NCBI RefSeq assembly: GCF_003319125.1
Contig: NZ_QOHG01000001.1
Coordinates: 62,001-126,000, forward strand
DNA length: 64,000 nt
Origin: Blastococcus sp. TF02A-26
Lineage (GTDB): Bacteria; Actinomycetota; Actinomycetes; Mycobacteriales; Geodermatophilaceae
Direction of reading: 5' to 3'
The notes under the pieces are model-generated. The model worked only from the letters and a program-made list of their open reading frames with translations. It searched no databases and was not told where the DNA came from. Every line of letters begins with the position of its first letter. Within the stretch, counting starts at the first letter, position 1. The position numbers and the translations under genes were made by a program. This document shows positions 26,627 through 35,600 of this stretch, piece after piece.

Positions 26627-28711
26627 TCAGGCGGGCAGCGAGGCCACGCCCTGTGGCAGGAACCGCGATCCGGTGACCTTCTCCGAGACACCGGCCCGGT
26701 CCAGGTAGGCGGAGATGCCGCCCAGCCAGAACGGCCACCCGGCGCCGAGGATCATGCACAGGTCGATGTCCTGCACCGCCTGCACGACGCCCTCGTCCAG
26801 CATCAGCCGGATCTCCTGCGCCAGGGCCTCGACGGCCCGGTCGCGCACCTGCTCCTCGGTGAGCGGGGAGTCGCCGGCGTCGATGCCCTCGAGCTCGGGG
26901 TCGACGACGCCCGGCTCGCTGTAGACGCTGGTCTTGCCCAGCTCGACCATCTTCCGCAGGCCCTCACCGACGGTGAACCGGTCGGGGAACGCCTCGTGCA
27001 TGCGCTCGGCCACGTGCAGCGCCACCGCGGGGCCGACGAGCGTGAGCAGCTCGAACGGCGTCATCGGCAGGCCCAGCGGGTCGAGCGCACGGTCGGCGAC
27101 GGCCACCGGGGTGCCCTGCTCCACCGACGCGGTGACCTCACCCAGGAAGCGGGTGAGCAGCCGGTTGACGACGAACGCCGGCGCGTCCGCGACCAGCACG
27201 CAGGACTTCTTCAGGGACCTGCCGACGGCGAAGGCGGTGGCCAGCGACGCGTCGTCGGTCTGCTCGGCCCGCACGACCTCCAGCAGCGGGAGGACGGCGA
27301 CCGGGTTGAAGAAGTGCAGGCCGACGACCCGCTCCGGGTGCTCGAGCTTCGACGCCATCTCGGTCACCGACAGCGCCGAGGTGTTGGTGGCGAGCACGCA
27401 CTCGGGGGAGACGATCCCCTCGAGCTCGGCGAACACCTGCTGCTTGACCGACATCTCCTCGAAGACGGCCTCGATGACGAGGTCGGCGTCGGCGAAGACG
27501 TCCTTGGACAGCGAGCCGGTGACCAGGCCCTTGAGCTGGTTGAGCTTGTCCTGGTTGAGCCGGCCGCGCTGGGCCAGCTTGTCCAGCTCGCCGTGCACGT
27601 AGGCGACGCCCTTGTCGACGCGGGCCTGGTCGATGTCGGTGAGCACGACCGGCACCTTGAGCTGGCGGACGAACAGCATCGCCAGCTGCGAGGCCATCAG
27701 CCCGGCGCCGACGACGCCGACCTTGGTGACCTTGCGGGCCAGCGCCTTGTCCGGCGCGCCGGCCGGCCGCTTCGCCCGCTTGTTGACCAGGTCGAACGAG
27801 TAGAGGGAGGCCCGCAGCGGGTCGCTCATCAGCAGCTCGGTGAGCGCGTCGTCCTCGGCGGCGGTGCCGGCGGTGAACGCCTCGCCGTCGACGCCGTTGC
27901 GGGCCAGGTCGAGCAGGTCGACCGAGCGGACGGCGCCGGGGGACGCGTTCCGCGTCCGGCCGGCCACGATCGCCCGGGCCCGCTCGATCCCGGCGTCCCA
28001 CGCCGACCGGTCGACCTCGGGCCGGGACACCGTCACCGAGCCGTCGAGCACGCCGACGGCCCACTCCAGCGAGCGCTCGAGGAAGTCGGCCGGCTCGAAC
28101 AGCGCGTCGGCGATGCCCAGCTTCGCGGCCTTGGGGCCGGGGGTCATCTTGTTCTGCGCCAGCGCGTTCTCGACGATGACCGTGACGGCCGGGTCGATGC
28201 CGATGAGGTTCGGCAGCAGCTGCGTGCCTCCCCAGCCGGGGACCAGCCCGAGGAAGGCCTCGGGGAACGCGACGGCCGCGCCGCCGCTGATCGTCCGGTA
28301 GTGGCAGTGCAGCGCCAGCTCCAGGCCACCGCCCAGCGCGACGCCGTTGACGAAGGCGAAGGTCGGGACCGTCGAGTCCTTGAGCCGCCGGAACACCCGG
28401 TGGCCGGTCTCGGCGATCTCCCGCGCCTGCTCGGCGGAGGTCACCGAGGGCACGCCGGAGAGGTCGGCGCCCACGGCGAAGATGAACGGCTTGCCGGTGA
28501 CGGCGATGGCCGCCGGCGCCGGGGTGTGGGCCGCGACCTCGTCCAGGGCGGCGTCGAGCGAGGCGAGCCCGCCCGGGCCGAAGGTCGAGGGGCGGGTGTG
28601 GTCGTGGCCGTTGTCGAGGGTGATCAGCGCGATCTCCCCGGCAAGCCCCGGGTAGGTCAGGAACCGGACCTTGGCCTCGGTCACGACCTCGTTCTCGGAC
28701 ACGGCGGTCAC
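26627..28711 (-). CDS. fadB: Fatty-acid oxidation multifunctional protein: enoyl-CoA hydratase / 3-hydroxyacyl-CoA dehydrogenase
   Basis: The 694-residue protein has an N-terminal crotonase domain (about residues 1-300) with the oxyanion-hole 'IFAVGADLSG' and the substrate-site 'FVNGVALGGGLELALHCHY', then a 3-hydroxyacyl-CoA dehydrogenase with NAD-binding 'KVGVVGAGLMASQLA', 'NTSALSVTEMA' and the catalytic-region 'PERVVGLHFFNPV'. It hydrates enoyl-CoA and oxidises 3-hydroxyacyl-CoA in beta-oxidation, handing 3-ketoacyl-CoA to FadA. The GTG overlaps the fadA stop (GTGA), so the two are translationally coupled. It ends at a strong terminator. Confidence 0.95.
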   Translation of the reverse strand: MTAVSENEVVTEAKVRFLTYPGLAGEIALITLDNGHDHTRPSTFGPGGLASLDAALDEVAAHTPAPAAIAVTGKPFIFAVGADLSGVPSVTSAEQAREIAETGHRVFRRLKDSTVPTFAFVNGVALGGGLELALHCHYRTISGGAAVAFPEAFLGLVPGWGGTQLLPNLIGIDPAVTVIVENALAQNKMTPGPKAAKLGIADALFEPADFLERSLEWAVGVLDGSVTVSRPEVDRSAWDAGIERARAIVAGRTRNASPGAVRSVDLLDLARNGVDGEAFTAGTAAEDDALTELLMSDPLRASLYSFDLVNKRAKRPAGAPDKALARKVTKVGVVGAGLMASQLAMLFVRQLKVPVVLTDIDQARVDKGVAYVHGELDKLAQRGRLNQDKLNQLKGLVTGSLSKDVFADADLVIEAVFEEMSVKQQVFAELEGIVSPECVLATNTSALSVTEMASKLEHPERVVGLHFFNPVAVLPLLEVVRAEQTDDASLATAFAVGRSLKKSCVLVADAPAFVVNRLLTRFLGEVTASVEQGTPVAVADRALDPLGLPMTPFELLTLVGPAVALHVAERMHEAFPDRFTVGEGLRKMVELGKTSVYSEPGVVDPELEGIDAGDSPLTEEQVRDRAVEALAQEIRLMLDEGVVQAVQDIDLCMILGAGWPFWLGGISAYLDRAGVSEKVTGSRFLPQGVASLPA

Positions 28712-29910
28712 TTCGCGCCCTCCCAGGTGGGGTTCTCCCAGATCACGGTGGCGCCCATGCCGAGGCCGACGCACATGGCGGTGAGGCCGTAGCGGACGTC
28801 GGGGCGCTCGGCGAACTGCCGTGACAGCTGCGTCATGAGCCGGACGCCGGAGGAGGCCAGCGGGTGGCCGACGGCGATCGCGCCGCCCCACGGGTTGACC
28901 CGCTCGTCGTCGTCGGCGATGCCGAAGTGGTCGAGGAAGGCGAGCACCTGGATGGCGAAGGCCTCGTTCAGCTCGAACAGGCCGATGTCGTCGATGGTGA
29001 GGCCGGTACGGGCCAGCGCGCGCTCGGTCGAGGGGACCGGGCCGATGCCCATGACCTCGGGCTCGACACCGACGAAGCCGTAGCCGACCAGCCGCATGCC
29101 GACGTTCAGCCCGAGCTCCTCGGCGACGTCCTCGGCGGCCAGCAGGCAGCCGGTGGCGCCGTCGTTGAGACCGGCGGCGTTGCCGGCGGTCACGTGGCCG
29201 TGCGGGCGGAACGGCGTCTTCAGGCCGCCCAGCTGCTCCAGCGTGGTGCCGGGCCGCGGCGGCTCGTCGACGGTCGCCAGACCCCAGCCGTTCTCCTGGC
29301 TGCGGGTCGCCATCGGCACCAGCTCCGGGCCGATCTGCCCGTTGGCCACGGCCTTGGCGTACTTCTGCTGGCTGGCCAGGGCGAACGCGTCGGCGCGCTC
29401 CTTGGTCAGGTGCGGGAAGCGGTCGTGCAGGTTCTCGGCGGTGGAGCCCATGACCAGCGCGGAGGGGTCGACCAGCTTCTCGCTGACGATCCGCGGGTTG
29501 GGGTCCACGCCCTCGCCCATCGGGTGGCGGCCCATGTGCTCGACACCGCCGGCGATGGCGACGTCGTAGGCGCCGAAGGCGATGCCGCTGGCGGTGGTGG
29601 TCACGGCGGTCATCGCGCCGGCGCACATGCGGTCGATCGAGTAGCCGGGCACCGACTTCGGCAGGCCGGCCAGCAGTGCGGCGGTGCGGCCCAGGGTCAG
29701 CCCCTGGTCGCCCGTCTGGGTGGTCGCGGCGATGGCGACCTCGTCGACGCGGTCGGCCGGCAGCGCCGGGTTGCGCCGCAGGAGCTCGCGGATCACGCGG
29801 ACGACGAGGTCGTCGGCGCGCGTCTCGGCGTAGATGCCCTTCGGGCCGGCCTTGCCGAAGGGGGTGCGCACGCCGTCGACGAAGACGACCTCGCGCAGGG
29901 AGCGGGACAT
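28708..29910 (-). CDS. fadA: Acetyl-CoA C-acyltransferase (3-ketoacyl-CoA thiolase)
   Basis: The 400-residue thiolase shows the nucleophilic Cys in DRMCAGAM, 'NEAFAIQVLA', the GHP motif 'AVGHPLASSGVRLM', and the second Cys in AMCVGLGMG. It cleaves 3-ketoacyl-CoA to acetyl-CoA and a shortened acyl-CoA, the last step of beta-oxidation. The ATG at 29910 begins the usual 'SLREVVFVDGVRTPFGKAG'. It is the first gene of the fadA-fadB operon. A palindrome 54 bases upstream may be its operator. Confidence 0.95.
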   Translation of the reverse strand: MSRSLREVVFVDGVRTPFGKAGPKGIYAETRADDLVVRVIRELLRRNPALPADRVDEVAIAATTQTGDQGLTLGRTAALLAGLPKSVPGYSIDRMCAGAMTAVTTTASGIAFGAYDVAIAGGVEHMGRHPMGEGVDPNPRIVSEKLVDPSALVMGSTAENLHDRFPHLTKERADAFALASQQKYAKAVANGQIGPELVPMATRSQENGWGLATVDEPPRPGTTLEQLGGLKTPFRPHGHVTAGNAAGLNDGATGCLLAAEDVAEELGLNVGMRLVGYGFVGVEPEVMGIGPVPSTERALARTGLTIDDIGLFELNEAFAIQVLAFLDHFGIADDDERVNPWGGAIAVGHPLASSGVRLMTQLSRQFAERPDVRYGLTAMCVGLGMGATVIWENPTWEGAK

Positions 29911-29963
29911 GGGACCTCCGCAGCGATGTGGAACCCGTCCGGGATCCGGGCGGGCCCGCTCAA

Positions 29964-29979
29964 GTTACCCGCCGGTAAC
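29964..29979. promoter_or_regulatory. Operator-like palindrome before fadA
   Basis: GTTACC-CGCC-GGTAAC is a perfect 6-base dyad 54 bases before the fadA ATG. The TTACY...RGTAA shape is like binding sites of TetR-family regulators that respond to acyl-CoAs in actinobacteria. It is the only clear palindrome in the fadA side of this intergenic region. No such regulator gene is nearby. Confidence 0.55.
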
Positions 29980-30118
29980 CGACAGGTCGAGCCGGACCGG
30001 CGGGTGTCCCCGCTCCGGGGGAGATCGCCGCGCGAGCCGGTGCACCGGCGGCCGCGCACGCCGACGCGGAGGTGTCCGTGGCGTTACAAGACCGTGACGT
30101 CGGGATGTGTCCCAGGGC

Positions 30119-30147
30119 TTGACGCGTCCCGGGTGTTAGCGCTCACA
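30119..30147 (+). promoter_or_regulatory. LacI-type operator and -35-like element before the sugar transporter
   Basis: The 14 bases TGTTAGCGCTCACA (30134-30147) match the LacI/GalR-family operator shape TGTTAGCGCTAACA at 13 positions. A -35-like TTGACG lies at 30119-30124; the -10 is poorly defined. The operator is about 70 bases before the binding-protein GTG. Together with a matching site before the kinase gene, it suggests control by the LacI regulator at 34.4-35.5 kb. The remaining 200 bases toward fadA hold the fadA palindrome and no gene. Confidence 0.7.
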
Positions 30148-30217
30148 CTGGCCCCCGCTCGTTCGATGACGAGCCTGCGCCCGGTCGAGCGGGCAGACAT
30201 CTCGAGGAGGAGATCAC

Positions 30218-31366
30218 GTGGGTAGAAGGCTCGGCTTCACGGCAGTGGGCGCCACTCTGGCGCTGACCCTGGCCGCCTGTGGCGGCGAGGGTGCGGGCGG
30301 CAGCGGAGGCGCGGGGAGCGGCGACTCCGACGACCTCACGATCGGCGTCTCGATGCCGACGCAGACCTCGGAGCGGTGGATCGCCGACGGCGAGAACGTG
30401 CAGGAGCAGCTCGAGGCCGAGGGCTACGAGGTCGACCTGCAGTACGCCAACGACGACATCCCGACCCAGTCCCAGCAGATCGACCAGATGATCACCGAGG
30501 GTGCCGACATCCTGATCATCGCGGCGATCGACGGAACCGCGCTGGCCGGCCAGCTGGAGAACGCGGCCGCCAACGACATCCCGGTCATCTCGTACGACCG
30601 GCTCATCCGCGACAGCGAGAACGTCGACTTCTACGTCACGTTCGACAACTTCGAGGTCGGCGTCGCGCAGGGCACCGCGCTGCTGCGTGGCCTCGGGCTG
30701 CAGAACGAGGACGGCTCGCCGGGCACCGCGACCGGTCCGTTCAACATCGAGCTGTTCGCCGGCTCGCTGGACGACAACAACGCCTTCTTCTTCTTCAACG
30801 GCGCCATGTCGGTCCTGCAGCCGCTGATCGACAACGGCACGCTGGTCGTCAAGTCGGGTCAGACCGACATCGAGCAGGCCGCGATCCTGCGCTGGCAGCA
30901 GGAGACCGCCCAGCGCCGCATGGAGGACCTGCTCACCTCGACCTACAACGACGGCTCCCGGGTCGACGGCGTCCTCTCGCCCTACGACGGCCTCTCCCGC
31001 GGCATCATCACCGCGCTCGAGAACGCCGGCTACGGGCCGACGATCGACGCCGCCAACCCGATGCCGATCGTGACCGGTCAGGACGCCGAGATCGCCTCGG
31101 TGAAGCTGATCCAGGACGGTGTCCAGAGCTCCACCATCTTCAAGGACACCCGACTGCTGGCCGAGCAGGCCGTCATCGCCGCCTCGGCGTTCGCCGAGGG
31201 CGACGAGCCGGAGGCCAACGACACCGAGACGTACGACAACGGCGTCAAGGTCGTCCCGTCGTACCTGCTCCCGGTGGTGACCGTCTTCGCCGACGACATC
31301 CAGGCCGAGCTGATCGACACCGGCTACTGGACGGCCGAAGAGGTCGAGGCCGGCCAGGCGGACTGA
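30218..31366 (+). CDS. chvE: Multiple-sugar ABC transporter substrate-binding lipoprotein, ChvE-like
   Basis: The 382-residue protein starts at a GTG behind GAGGAGGAG. It has a lipoprotein signal (lipobox LAAC near residue 20), a Gly/Ser linker, and a Peripla_BP_4 (ribose-type) fold: '[20 protein letters not shown]', '[20 protein letters not shown]', '[20 protein letters not shown]'. This is the ChvE/multiple monosaccharide-binding type that captures L-arabinose, xylose, glucose or galactose outside the membrane. It is followed by ATPase and permease genes, with a hairpin in the gap that may keep its transcript level above theirs. Confidence 0.92.
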   Translation: MGRRLGFTAVGATLALTLAACGGEGAGGSGGAGSGDSDDLTIGVSMPTQTSERWIADGENVQEQLEAEGYEVDLQYANDDIPTQSQQIDQMITEGADILIIAAIDGTALAGQLENAAANDIPVISYDRLIRDSENVDFYVTFDNFEVGVAQGTALLRGLGLQNEDGSPGTATGPFNIELFAGSLDDNNAFFFFNGAMSVLQPLIDNGTLVVKSGQTDIEQAAILRWQQETAQRRMEDLLTSTYNDGSRVDGVLSPYDGLSRGIITALENAGYGPTIDAANPMPIVTGQDAEIASVKLIQDGVQSSTIFKDTRLLAEQAVIAASAFAEGDEPEANDTETYDNGVKVVPSYLLPVVTVFADDIQAELIDTGYWTAEEVEAGQAD

Positions 31367-31382
31367 CCTCCGCCACAGGACC

Positions 31383-31421
31383 CCGGCCGGGTCCGGTAGC
31401 ACGGCTGCCGGGCCCGGCCGG
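31383..31421 (+). terminator. Intra-operon hairpin after chvE
   Basis: CCGGCCGGGTCCGG (31383-31396) pairs with CCGGGCCCGGCCGG (31408-31421), 14 pairs with one G-T wobble and an 11-base loop. It starts 16 bases after the chvE stop. Hairpins at this place in sugar ABC operons often partly stop transcription, leaving more binding protein than membrane components. That role is inferred. Confidence 0.65.
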
Positions 31422-31527
31422 CTCCACCTCCGCCTCCGCGCGGAGGTGCGTCACCGCAGGGCGACGCACACTCTCTCCACCCCCATGCGGCGCCCCCGAC
31501 GCGCCGACGACAGGACACCGAGGTCCC

Positions 31528-33066
31528 ATGGACGACCACATCCTGCAGATGCGCTCCATCACCAAGACCTTCCCCGGCGTGAAGGCGCTGGAGGACGTCA
31601 ACCTGACGGTGCGGCGCGGCGAGATCCACGCCATCTGCGGCGAGAACGGCGCCGGCAAGTCGACCCTGATGAAGGTCCTCTCCGGCGTCTACCCGACCGG
31701 CAGCTACGACGGCGAGATCTTCTTCGACGGCCGGCCGGTCACCTTCAACGGCATCCGTGACAGCGAGCACGTCGGCATCGTGATCATCCACCAGGAGCTC
31801 GCCCTGGTCCCGTACCTCTCGATCGCCGAGAACATCTTCCTGGGCAACGAGCGGCGCGGGCGCGGCGGACTGATCGACTGGAACCGGGCCAACGCCGAGG
31901 CCGGCGAGCTGCTGCGGTCGGTGGGCCTGGACGAGAACCCGGTCACCCCCGTGGGACAGCTGGGCGTCGGCAAGCAGCAGCTGGTCGAGATCGCCAAGGC
32001 GCTGTCCAAGGACGTGCGCCTGCTGATCCTCGACGAGCCCACCGCGGCCCTGAACGACACCGACTCCGCCCACCTGCTGGGCCTGCTGCGCCGGCTCCGC
32101 GACCGCGGGATCACCTGCATCATGATCTCGCACAAGCTGAACGAGATCACCGCGATCTCCGACAACGTCACGGTCATCCGGGACGGCCGGACGGTCGAGA
32201 CTCTGAGCCTGCACGCCGGCGAGGTCACCCAGGAGCGCATCATCCGCGGCATGGTCGGCCGCGACCTGGAGAGCTACTACCCCGAGCGGGAGTCGCACCC
32301 GGGCGAGGAGGTCCTGCGCGTCGAGGACTGGACCGTCTGGCACCCGACGCAGGACCGCAAGGTCGTCGACTCGGCCGCCTTCACCGTGCGCGCGGGAGAG
32401 GTCGTCGGGATCGCCGGCCTCATGGGTGCCGGCCGCACCGAACTGGCGATGAGCGTCTTCGGGCGGGCCTACGGCCGCAACATCAGCGGCCGGATGTTCC
32501 TGCACGGGCGGGAGATCCGCCCCCGCAACGTCGCCGAGGCGATCGAGGCGGGCATCGCGTACGCAACCGAGGACCGCAAGCACTACGGCCTCAACCTCAT
32601 CGAGGACATCCGTCGCAACGTCTCCGCCGCCGCCCTGGGCAAGCTCGCGAGCAAGGGCTTCGTCAACGGCAACGAGGAGGTCAAGGTCGCCGAGGGCTAC
32701 CGGCGCGACATGAACATCAAGGCGCCGAGCGTCACCTCGGTCGTCGGCAAGCTCTCGGGCGGCAACCAGCAGAAGGTCGTGCTGTCCAAGTGGCTGTACA
32801 CCGATCCCGAGGTGCTGATCCTCGACGAGCCGACGCGCGGCATCGACGTCGGCGCCAAGTACGAGATCTACACGATCGTCAACCGGCTGGTCGCCGCCGG
32901 CAAGGCGGTGCTCGTCATCTCCTCCGAGCTGCCCGAGCTGCTCGGCATCTGCGACCGCATCTACACCCTGTCGGCGGGCCGGATCACCGGTGAGGTCCCG
33001 GTCGCGCAGGCCACCCAGGAGAACCTCATGGAGCTCATGACCAAGGAGAAGGAGCAGGCGGCATGA
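31528..33066 (+). CDS. gguA: Multiple-sugar ABC transporter ATP-binding protein (GguA/MmsA type)
   Basis: The 512-residue protein is a tandem ABC ATPase. Domain 1 has Walker [10 protein letters not shown], the signature region '[20 protein letters not shown]' and Walker [12 protein letters not shown]. Domain 2 has a degenerate Walker A ([10 protein letters not shown]), signature '[16 protein letters not shown]' and [13 protein letters not shown]. This arrangement, with only the first site fully canonical, is usual for ribose/xylose-type importers. It powers sugar import with the permease encoded next. The start ATG is 161 bases after chvE; its end overlaps the permease ATG (ATGA). Confidence 0.94.
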   Translation: MDDHILQMRSITKTFPGVKALEDVNLTVRRGEIHAICGENGAGKSTLMKVLSGVYPTGSYDGEIFFDGRPVTFNGIRDSEHVGIVIIHQELALVPYLSIAENIFLGNERRGRGGLIDWNRANAEAGELLRSVGLDENPVTPVGQLGVGKQQLVEIAKALSKDVRLLILDEPTAALNDTDSAHLLGLLRRLRDRGITCIMISHKLNEITAISDNVTVIRDGRTVETLSLHAGEVTQERIIRGMVGRDLESYYPERESHPGEEVLRVEDWTVWHPTQDRKVVDSAAFTVRAGEVVGIAGLMGAGRTELAMSVFGRAYGRNISGRMFLHGREIRPRNVAEAIEAGIAYATEDRKHYGLNLIEDIRRNVSAAALGKLASKGFVNGNEEVKVAEGYRRDMNIKAPSVTSVVGKLSGGNQQKVVLSKWLYTDPEVLILDEPTRGIDVGAKYEIYTIVNRLVAAGKAVLVISSELPELLGICDRIYTLSAGRITGEVPVAQATQENLMELMTKEKEQAA

Positions 33067-34328
33067 CCAGGACCGTGCCCCCGTCGTCGGAGCCCGAGGC
33101 CACCTCGGCGACGGAGCCCAAGGACGTCGCCCCCGCCGTCGCCCTGCGTACCGGGACCAGCGACGTCCGCACGCTCATCACGAGCAACCTGCGGCAGAGC
33201 GGCATCTACGTCGCGTTCGTCGTCATCGTCGCGCTCTTCGCGATCCTGACCGACGGGACGTCCCTGTCGCCGGGCAACGTCACCAACATCGTCCTGCAGT
33301 ACTCCTACATCCTGATCCTGGCCATCGGCATGGTCATCGTGATCATCGCCGGGCACATCGACCTGTCGGTGGGGTCGGTGGTGGCGCTCACCGGGGCCGT
33401 CTCGGCGGTGCTGGTGATCCGCGAGGGGATGCCCTGGTGGGTCGGCGCCCTCGCCGCGATCGGCGTGGGCCTGGTGATCGGTGCCTGGCACGGCTTCTGG
33501 GTGGCCTACGTCGGCATCCCGGCGTTCATCGTCACGCTCGCCGGCATGCTGCTGTTCCGCGGCCTGACGCTGCAGGTGCTGGACAACGTCTCGCTCTCCC
33601 CGTTCCCCCGCGAGTACGGGAAGATCGCCAGCGGCTTCCTCAACGGACTGCTGGGTGGCAACGGGTACGACGCGTTCACCCTGCTGATCGGGGCGGTCGC
33701 GGTCGCCGGCTACGCGGTCAGCAACTGGCGCACCCGCACGGCCCGGATCAAGTACCAGCAGCCGGTCGAGTCCTTCCCGCTGTTCGTCGCCAAGATCGTG
33801 GCCGTCGGCGCCGTCGTCATGGCCTTCGCCTGGCAGCTGGCCCACGCCCGCGGCCTGCCGATCGTGCTCATCATCCTGGCGGTGCTGATCCTGGCCTACG
33901 GCGTGATCACCAAGCGGACCGTCTTCGGCCGCCAGGTGTACGCGATCGGCGGCAACCTCGCGGCCGCGACGCTCTCGGGGGTGAAGGTCCGGGCGGTCAA
34001 CTTCTGGATCTTCGTCAACATGGGCTTCCTGGCCGCGATCGCCGGAGTGGTCTTCTCCGCCCGGTCCAACGGTGCCCAGCCCAGCGCCGGCAACATGTTC
34101 GAGCTCGACGCCATCGCGGCCGCCTTCATCGGTGGCGCGGCCGTGACCGGTGGTGTGGGCACGGTCGTCGGCGCGATGGTCGGCGGTCTGATCATGGCCG
34201 TGATGAGCAACGGCATGCAGCTCATGGGTGTCGACCAGTCGCTCCAGTCGGTGGTCAAGGGCCTGGTCCTGCTCCTGGCCGTCGCGTTCGACGTGTACAA
34301 CAAGCGGCGCGCCGGGGCCTCCCGCTGA
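33063..34328 (+). CDS. gguB: Multiple-sugar ABC transporter permease (GguB/MmsB type)
   Basis: The 421-residue membrane protein belongs to the BPD_transp_2 (ribose-type) permeases. It has about ten helices after a 30-residue polar N-terminus, with the family stretches '[20 protein letters not shown]', '[18 protein letters not shown]' and '[19 protein letters not shown]'. The length of about 400 residues and the extra polar loop between helices distinguish the GguB/XylH group from RbsC. Its ATG overlaps the ATPase stop. A 13-base hairpin follows the gene. Confidence 0.93.
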   Translation: MTRTVPPSSEPEATSATEPKDVAPAVALRTGTSDVRTLITSNLRQSGIYVAFVVIVALFAILTDGTSLSPGNVTNIVLQYSYILILAIGMVIVIIAGHIDLSVGSVVALTGAVSAVLVIREGMPWWVGALAAIGVGLVIGAWHGFWVAYVGIPAFIVTLAGMLLFRGLTLQVLDNVSLSPFPREYGKIASGFLNGLLGGNGYDAFTLLIGAVAVAGYAVSNWRTRTARIKYQQPVESFPLFVAKIVAVGAVVMAFAWQLAHARGLPIVLIILAVLILAYGVITKRTVFGRQVYAIGGNLAAATLSGVKVRAVNFWIFVNMGFLAAIAGVVFSARSNGAQPSAGNMFELDAIAAAFIGGAAVTGGVGTVVGAMVGGLIMAVMSNGMQLMGVDQSLQSVVKGLVLLLAVAFDVYNKRRAGASR

Positions 34329-34334
34329 CGCCGC

Positions 34335-34370
34335 GGGGTGGCTCCGCGGGCCCGGCAGCGGAGCCACCCC
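34335..34370 (+). terminator. Terminator after the sugar permease gene
   Basis: GGGGTGGCTCCGC (34335-34347) and GCGGAGCCACCCC (34358-34370) form a perfect 13-base stem with a 10-base loop, six bases after the permease stop. It separates the transporter operon from the LacI regulator gene. Confidence 0.85.
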
Positions 34371-34439
34371 ACCCCGACCTCGCACCAGTACCCGCACCGT
34401 GACCGGTCGTCGGTCGCACCGACGTGGATGGAGCTGATC

Positions 34440-35483
34440 GTGCAGCCGGACACGGCACCCCGCGCACTGGCCATGTCCGACGTCGCCGCCCGGGCCGGGG
34501 TCTCCCACCAGACCGTGTCGCGCGTGGTCAACGGGCACCCCAACGTCGCCCCCGCCACCCGGGAGCGCGTCGAGGAGGCGATCCGGGAGCTCGGGTACCG
34601 ACCGAACACGGCGGCCCGGGCGCTGGTGACCGGGTCGACGCGGACGCTGGGCTTCGTCACCGTCAGCATCAACCAGTACGGGCCGGCGCAGACCCTCGTG
34701 GGTCTGGAGCAGGCCGCCCGTGCGGCCGGCTACTCGCTCAGCGTGACCGTCCTGGACGAGGCGACGGCGGACGAGGTGCGCCAGGCGGTCGACCGGCTCG
34801 TCGGCCAGGGGGTCGACGCGGTGCTGGCCCAGGCGACGTACGACGCCGCCGCCGAGGCGCTGCACCACGTGCGGACCACGGTGCCCCTGGTGACCGTGCA
34901 GAGCGGCGGGGCGGTGGAGGACCCGGCGGTCGGTGTCGACCAGATCGCCGGGGCCCGGCTGGCCACCCGCCACCTGCTGGACCTCGGGCACCGGACCGTG
35001 CACCACGTCACCGGTCCGCCGGACTCGAAGGAGGCCCGCGACCGCGTCATCGGCTGGCAGGCGGAGCTGCGGGAGGCCGGCGCACCCGTCCCGCAGCACC
35101 TCGCCGGGGACTGGACGCCGGCGTCCGGGTACGCGGTGGGTCGCGACCTGGCCGCTCGTGTGCGCGGAGGTGAGGAGATCACCGCGGTGTTCCTCGCCAA
35201 CGACCAGATGGCCCTGGGCCTGCTCGCCGCCTTCCACGAGGAGGGGCTGGACGCGCCCCGGGACATCAGCGTGGTGGGGTTCGACGACCTGCCCGAGGCG
35301 CCGTTCTTCACCCCTCCGTTGACCACGGTCCGGCAGGACTTCGCCGAGCTGGGGCGCCGGGCCGTCGAGACGGTCCTCGCTCGGCTGCGTGGCCAGGAGC
35401 TGCACCCCGAGCCGGTCCCGCCCGCGCTCCTGGTCCGGTCCAGCACCGGGCTCGCGCCCGTCCGGACCGGCGCCCGGGCCTGA
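34440..35483 (+). CDS. LacI-family transcriptional regulator, probable arabinose-module repressor
   Basis: The protein of about 347 residues has the LacI helix-turn-helix MSDVAARAGVSHQTVSRVVN followed by the hinge, 'IRELGYRPNTAARALVTGST', and a periplasmic-binding-like sugar domain ('PLVTVQSGG', 'ISVVGFDDLPEAPFFTPPLT'). I prefer the GTG at 34440, six bases after GGAG; an in-frame ATG at 34428 would add four residues. It sits between the transporter and the arabinose enzymes. Two TGTTAGCG-type operators flank it, before chvE and before the kinase gene. It probably represses both operons until bound by the sugar. Confidence 0.92.
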   Translation: MQPDTAPRALAMSDVAARAGVSHQTVSRVVNGHPNVAPATRERVEEAIRELGYRPNTAARALVTGSTRTLGFVTVSINQYGPAQTLVGLEQAARAAGYSLSVTVLDEATADEVRQAVDRLVGQGVDAVLAQATYDAAAEALHHVRTTVPLVTVQSGGAVEDPAVGVDQIAGARLATRHLLDLGHRTVHHVTGPPDSKEARDRVIGWQAELREAGAPVPQHLAGDWTPASGYAVGRDLAARVRGGEEITAVFLANDQMALGLLAAFHEEGLDAPRDISVVGFDDLPEAPFFTPPLTTVRQDFAELGRRAVETVLARLRGQELHPEPVPPALLVRSSTGLAPVRTGARA

Positions 35484-35490
35484 TCCCGGG

Positions 35491-35508
35491 CAGTGGCTCG
35501 GGCCACTG
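35491..35508 (+). terminator. Short hairpin after the LacI gene
   Basis: CAGTGGC and GCCACTG form a perfect 7-base stem with a TCGG loop eight bases after the regulator stop. Its right arm overlaps the following operator by two bases. Confidence 0.5.
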
Positions 35509-35520
35509 TTAGCGTTAACA
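35507..35520. promoter_or_regulatory. LacI-type operator before the kinase-araD-araA operon
   Basis: TGTTAGCGTTAACA matches the LacI/GalR operator shape with one change at its centre. It shares the half-site TGTTAGCG with the operator before chvE. It is 81 bases before the kinase ATG, and no other palindrome is in the gap. Confidence 0.75.
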
Positions 35521-35600
35521 TCCCGGCGGTCGCCGCGTGCTCCAGCGGCCCGTGACCGCCGACACGACATCCACCAGGGCAGGGGAGAGGGGGACGGGCG

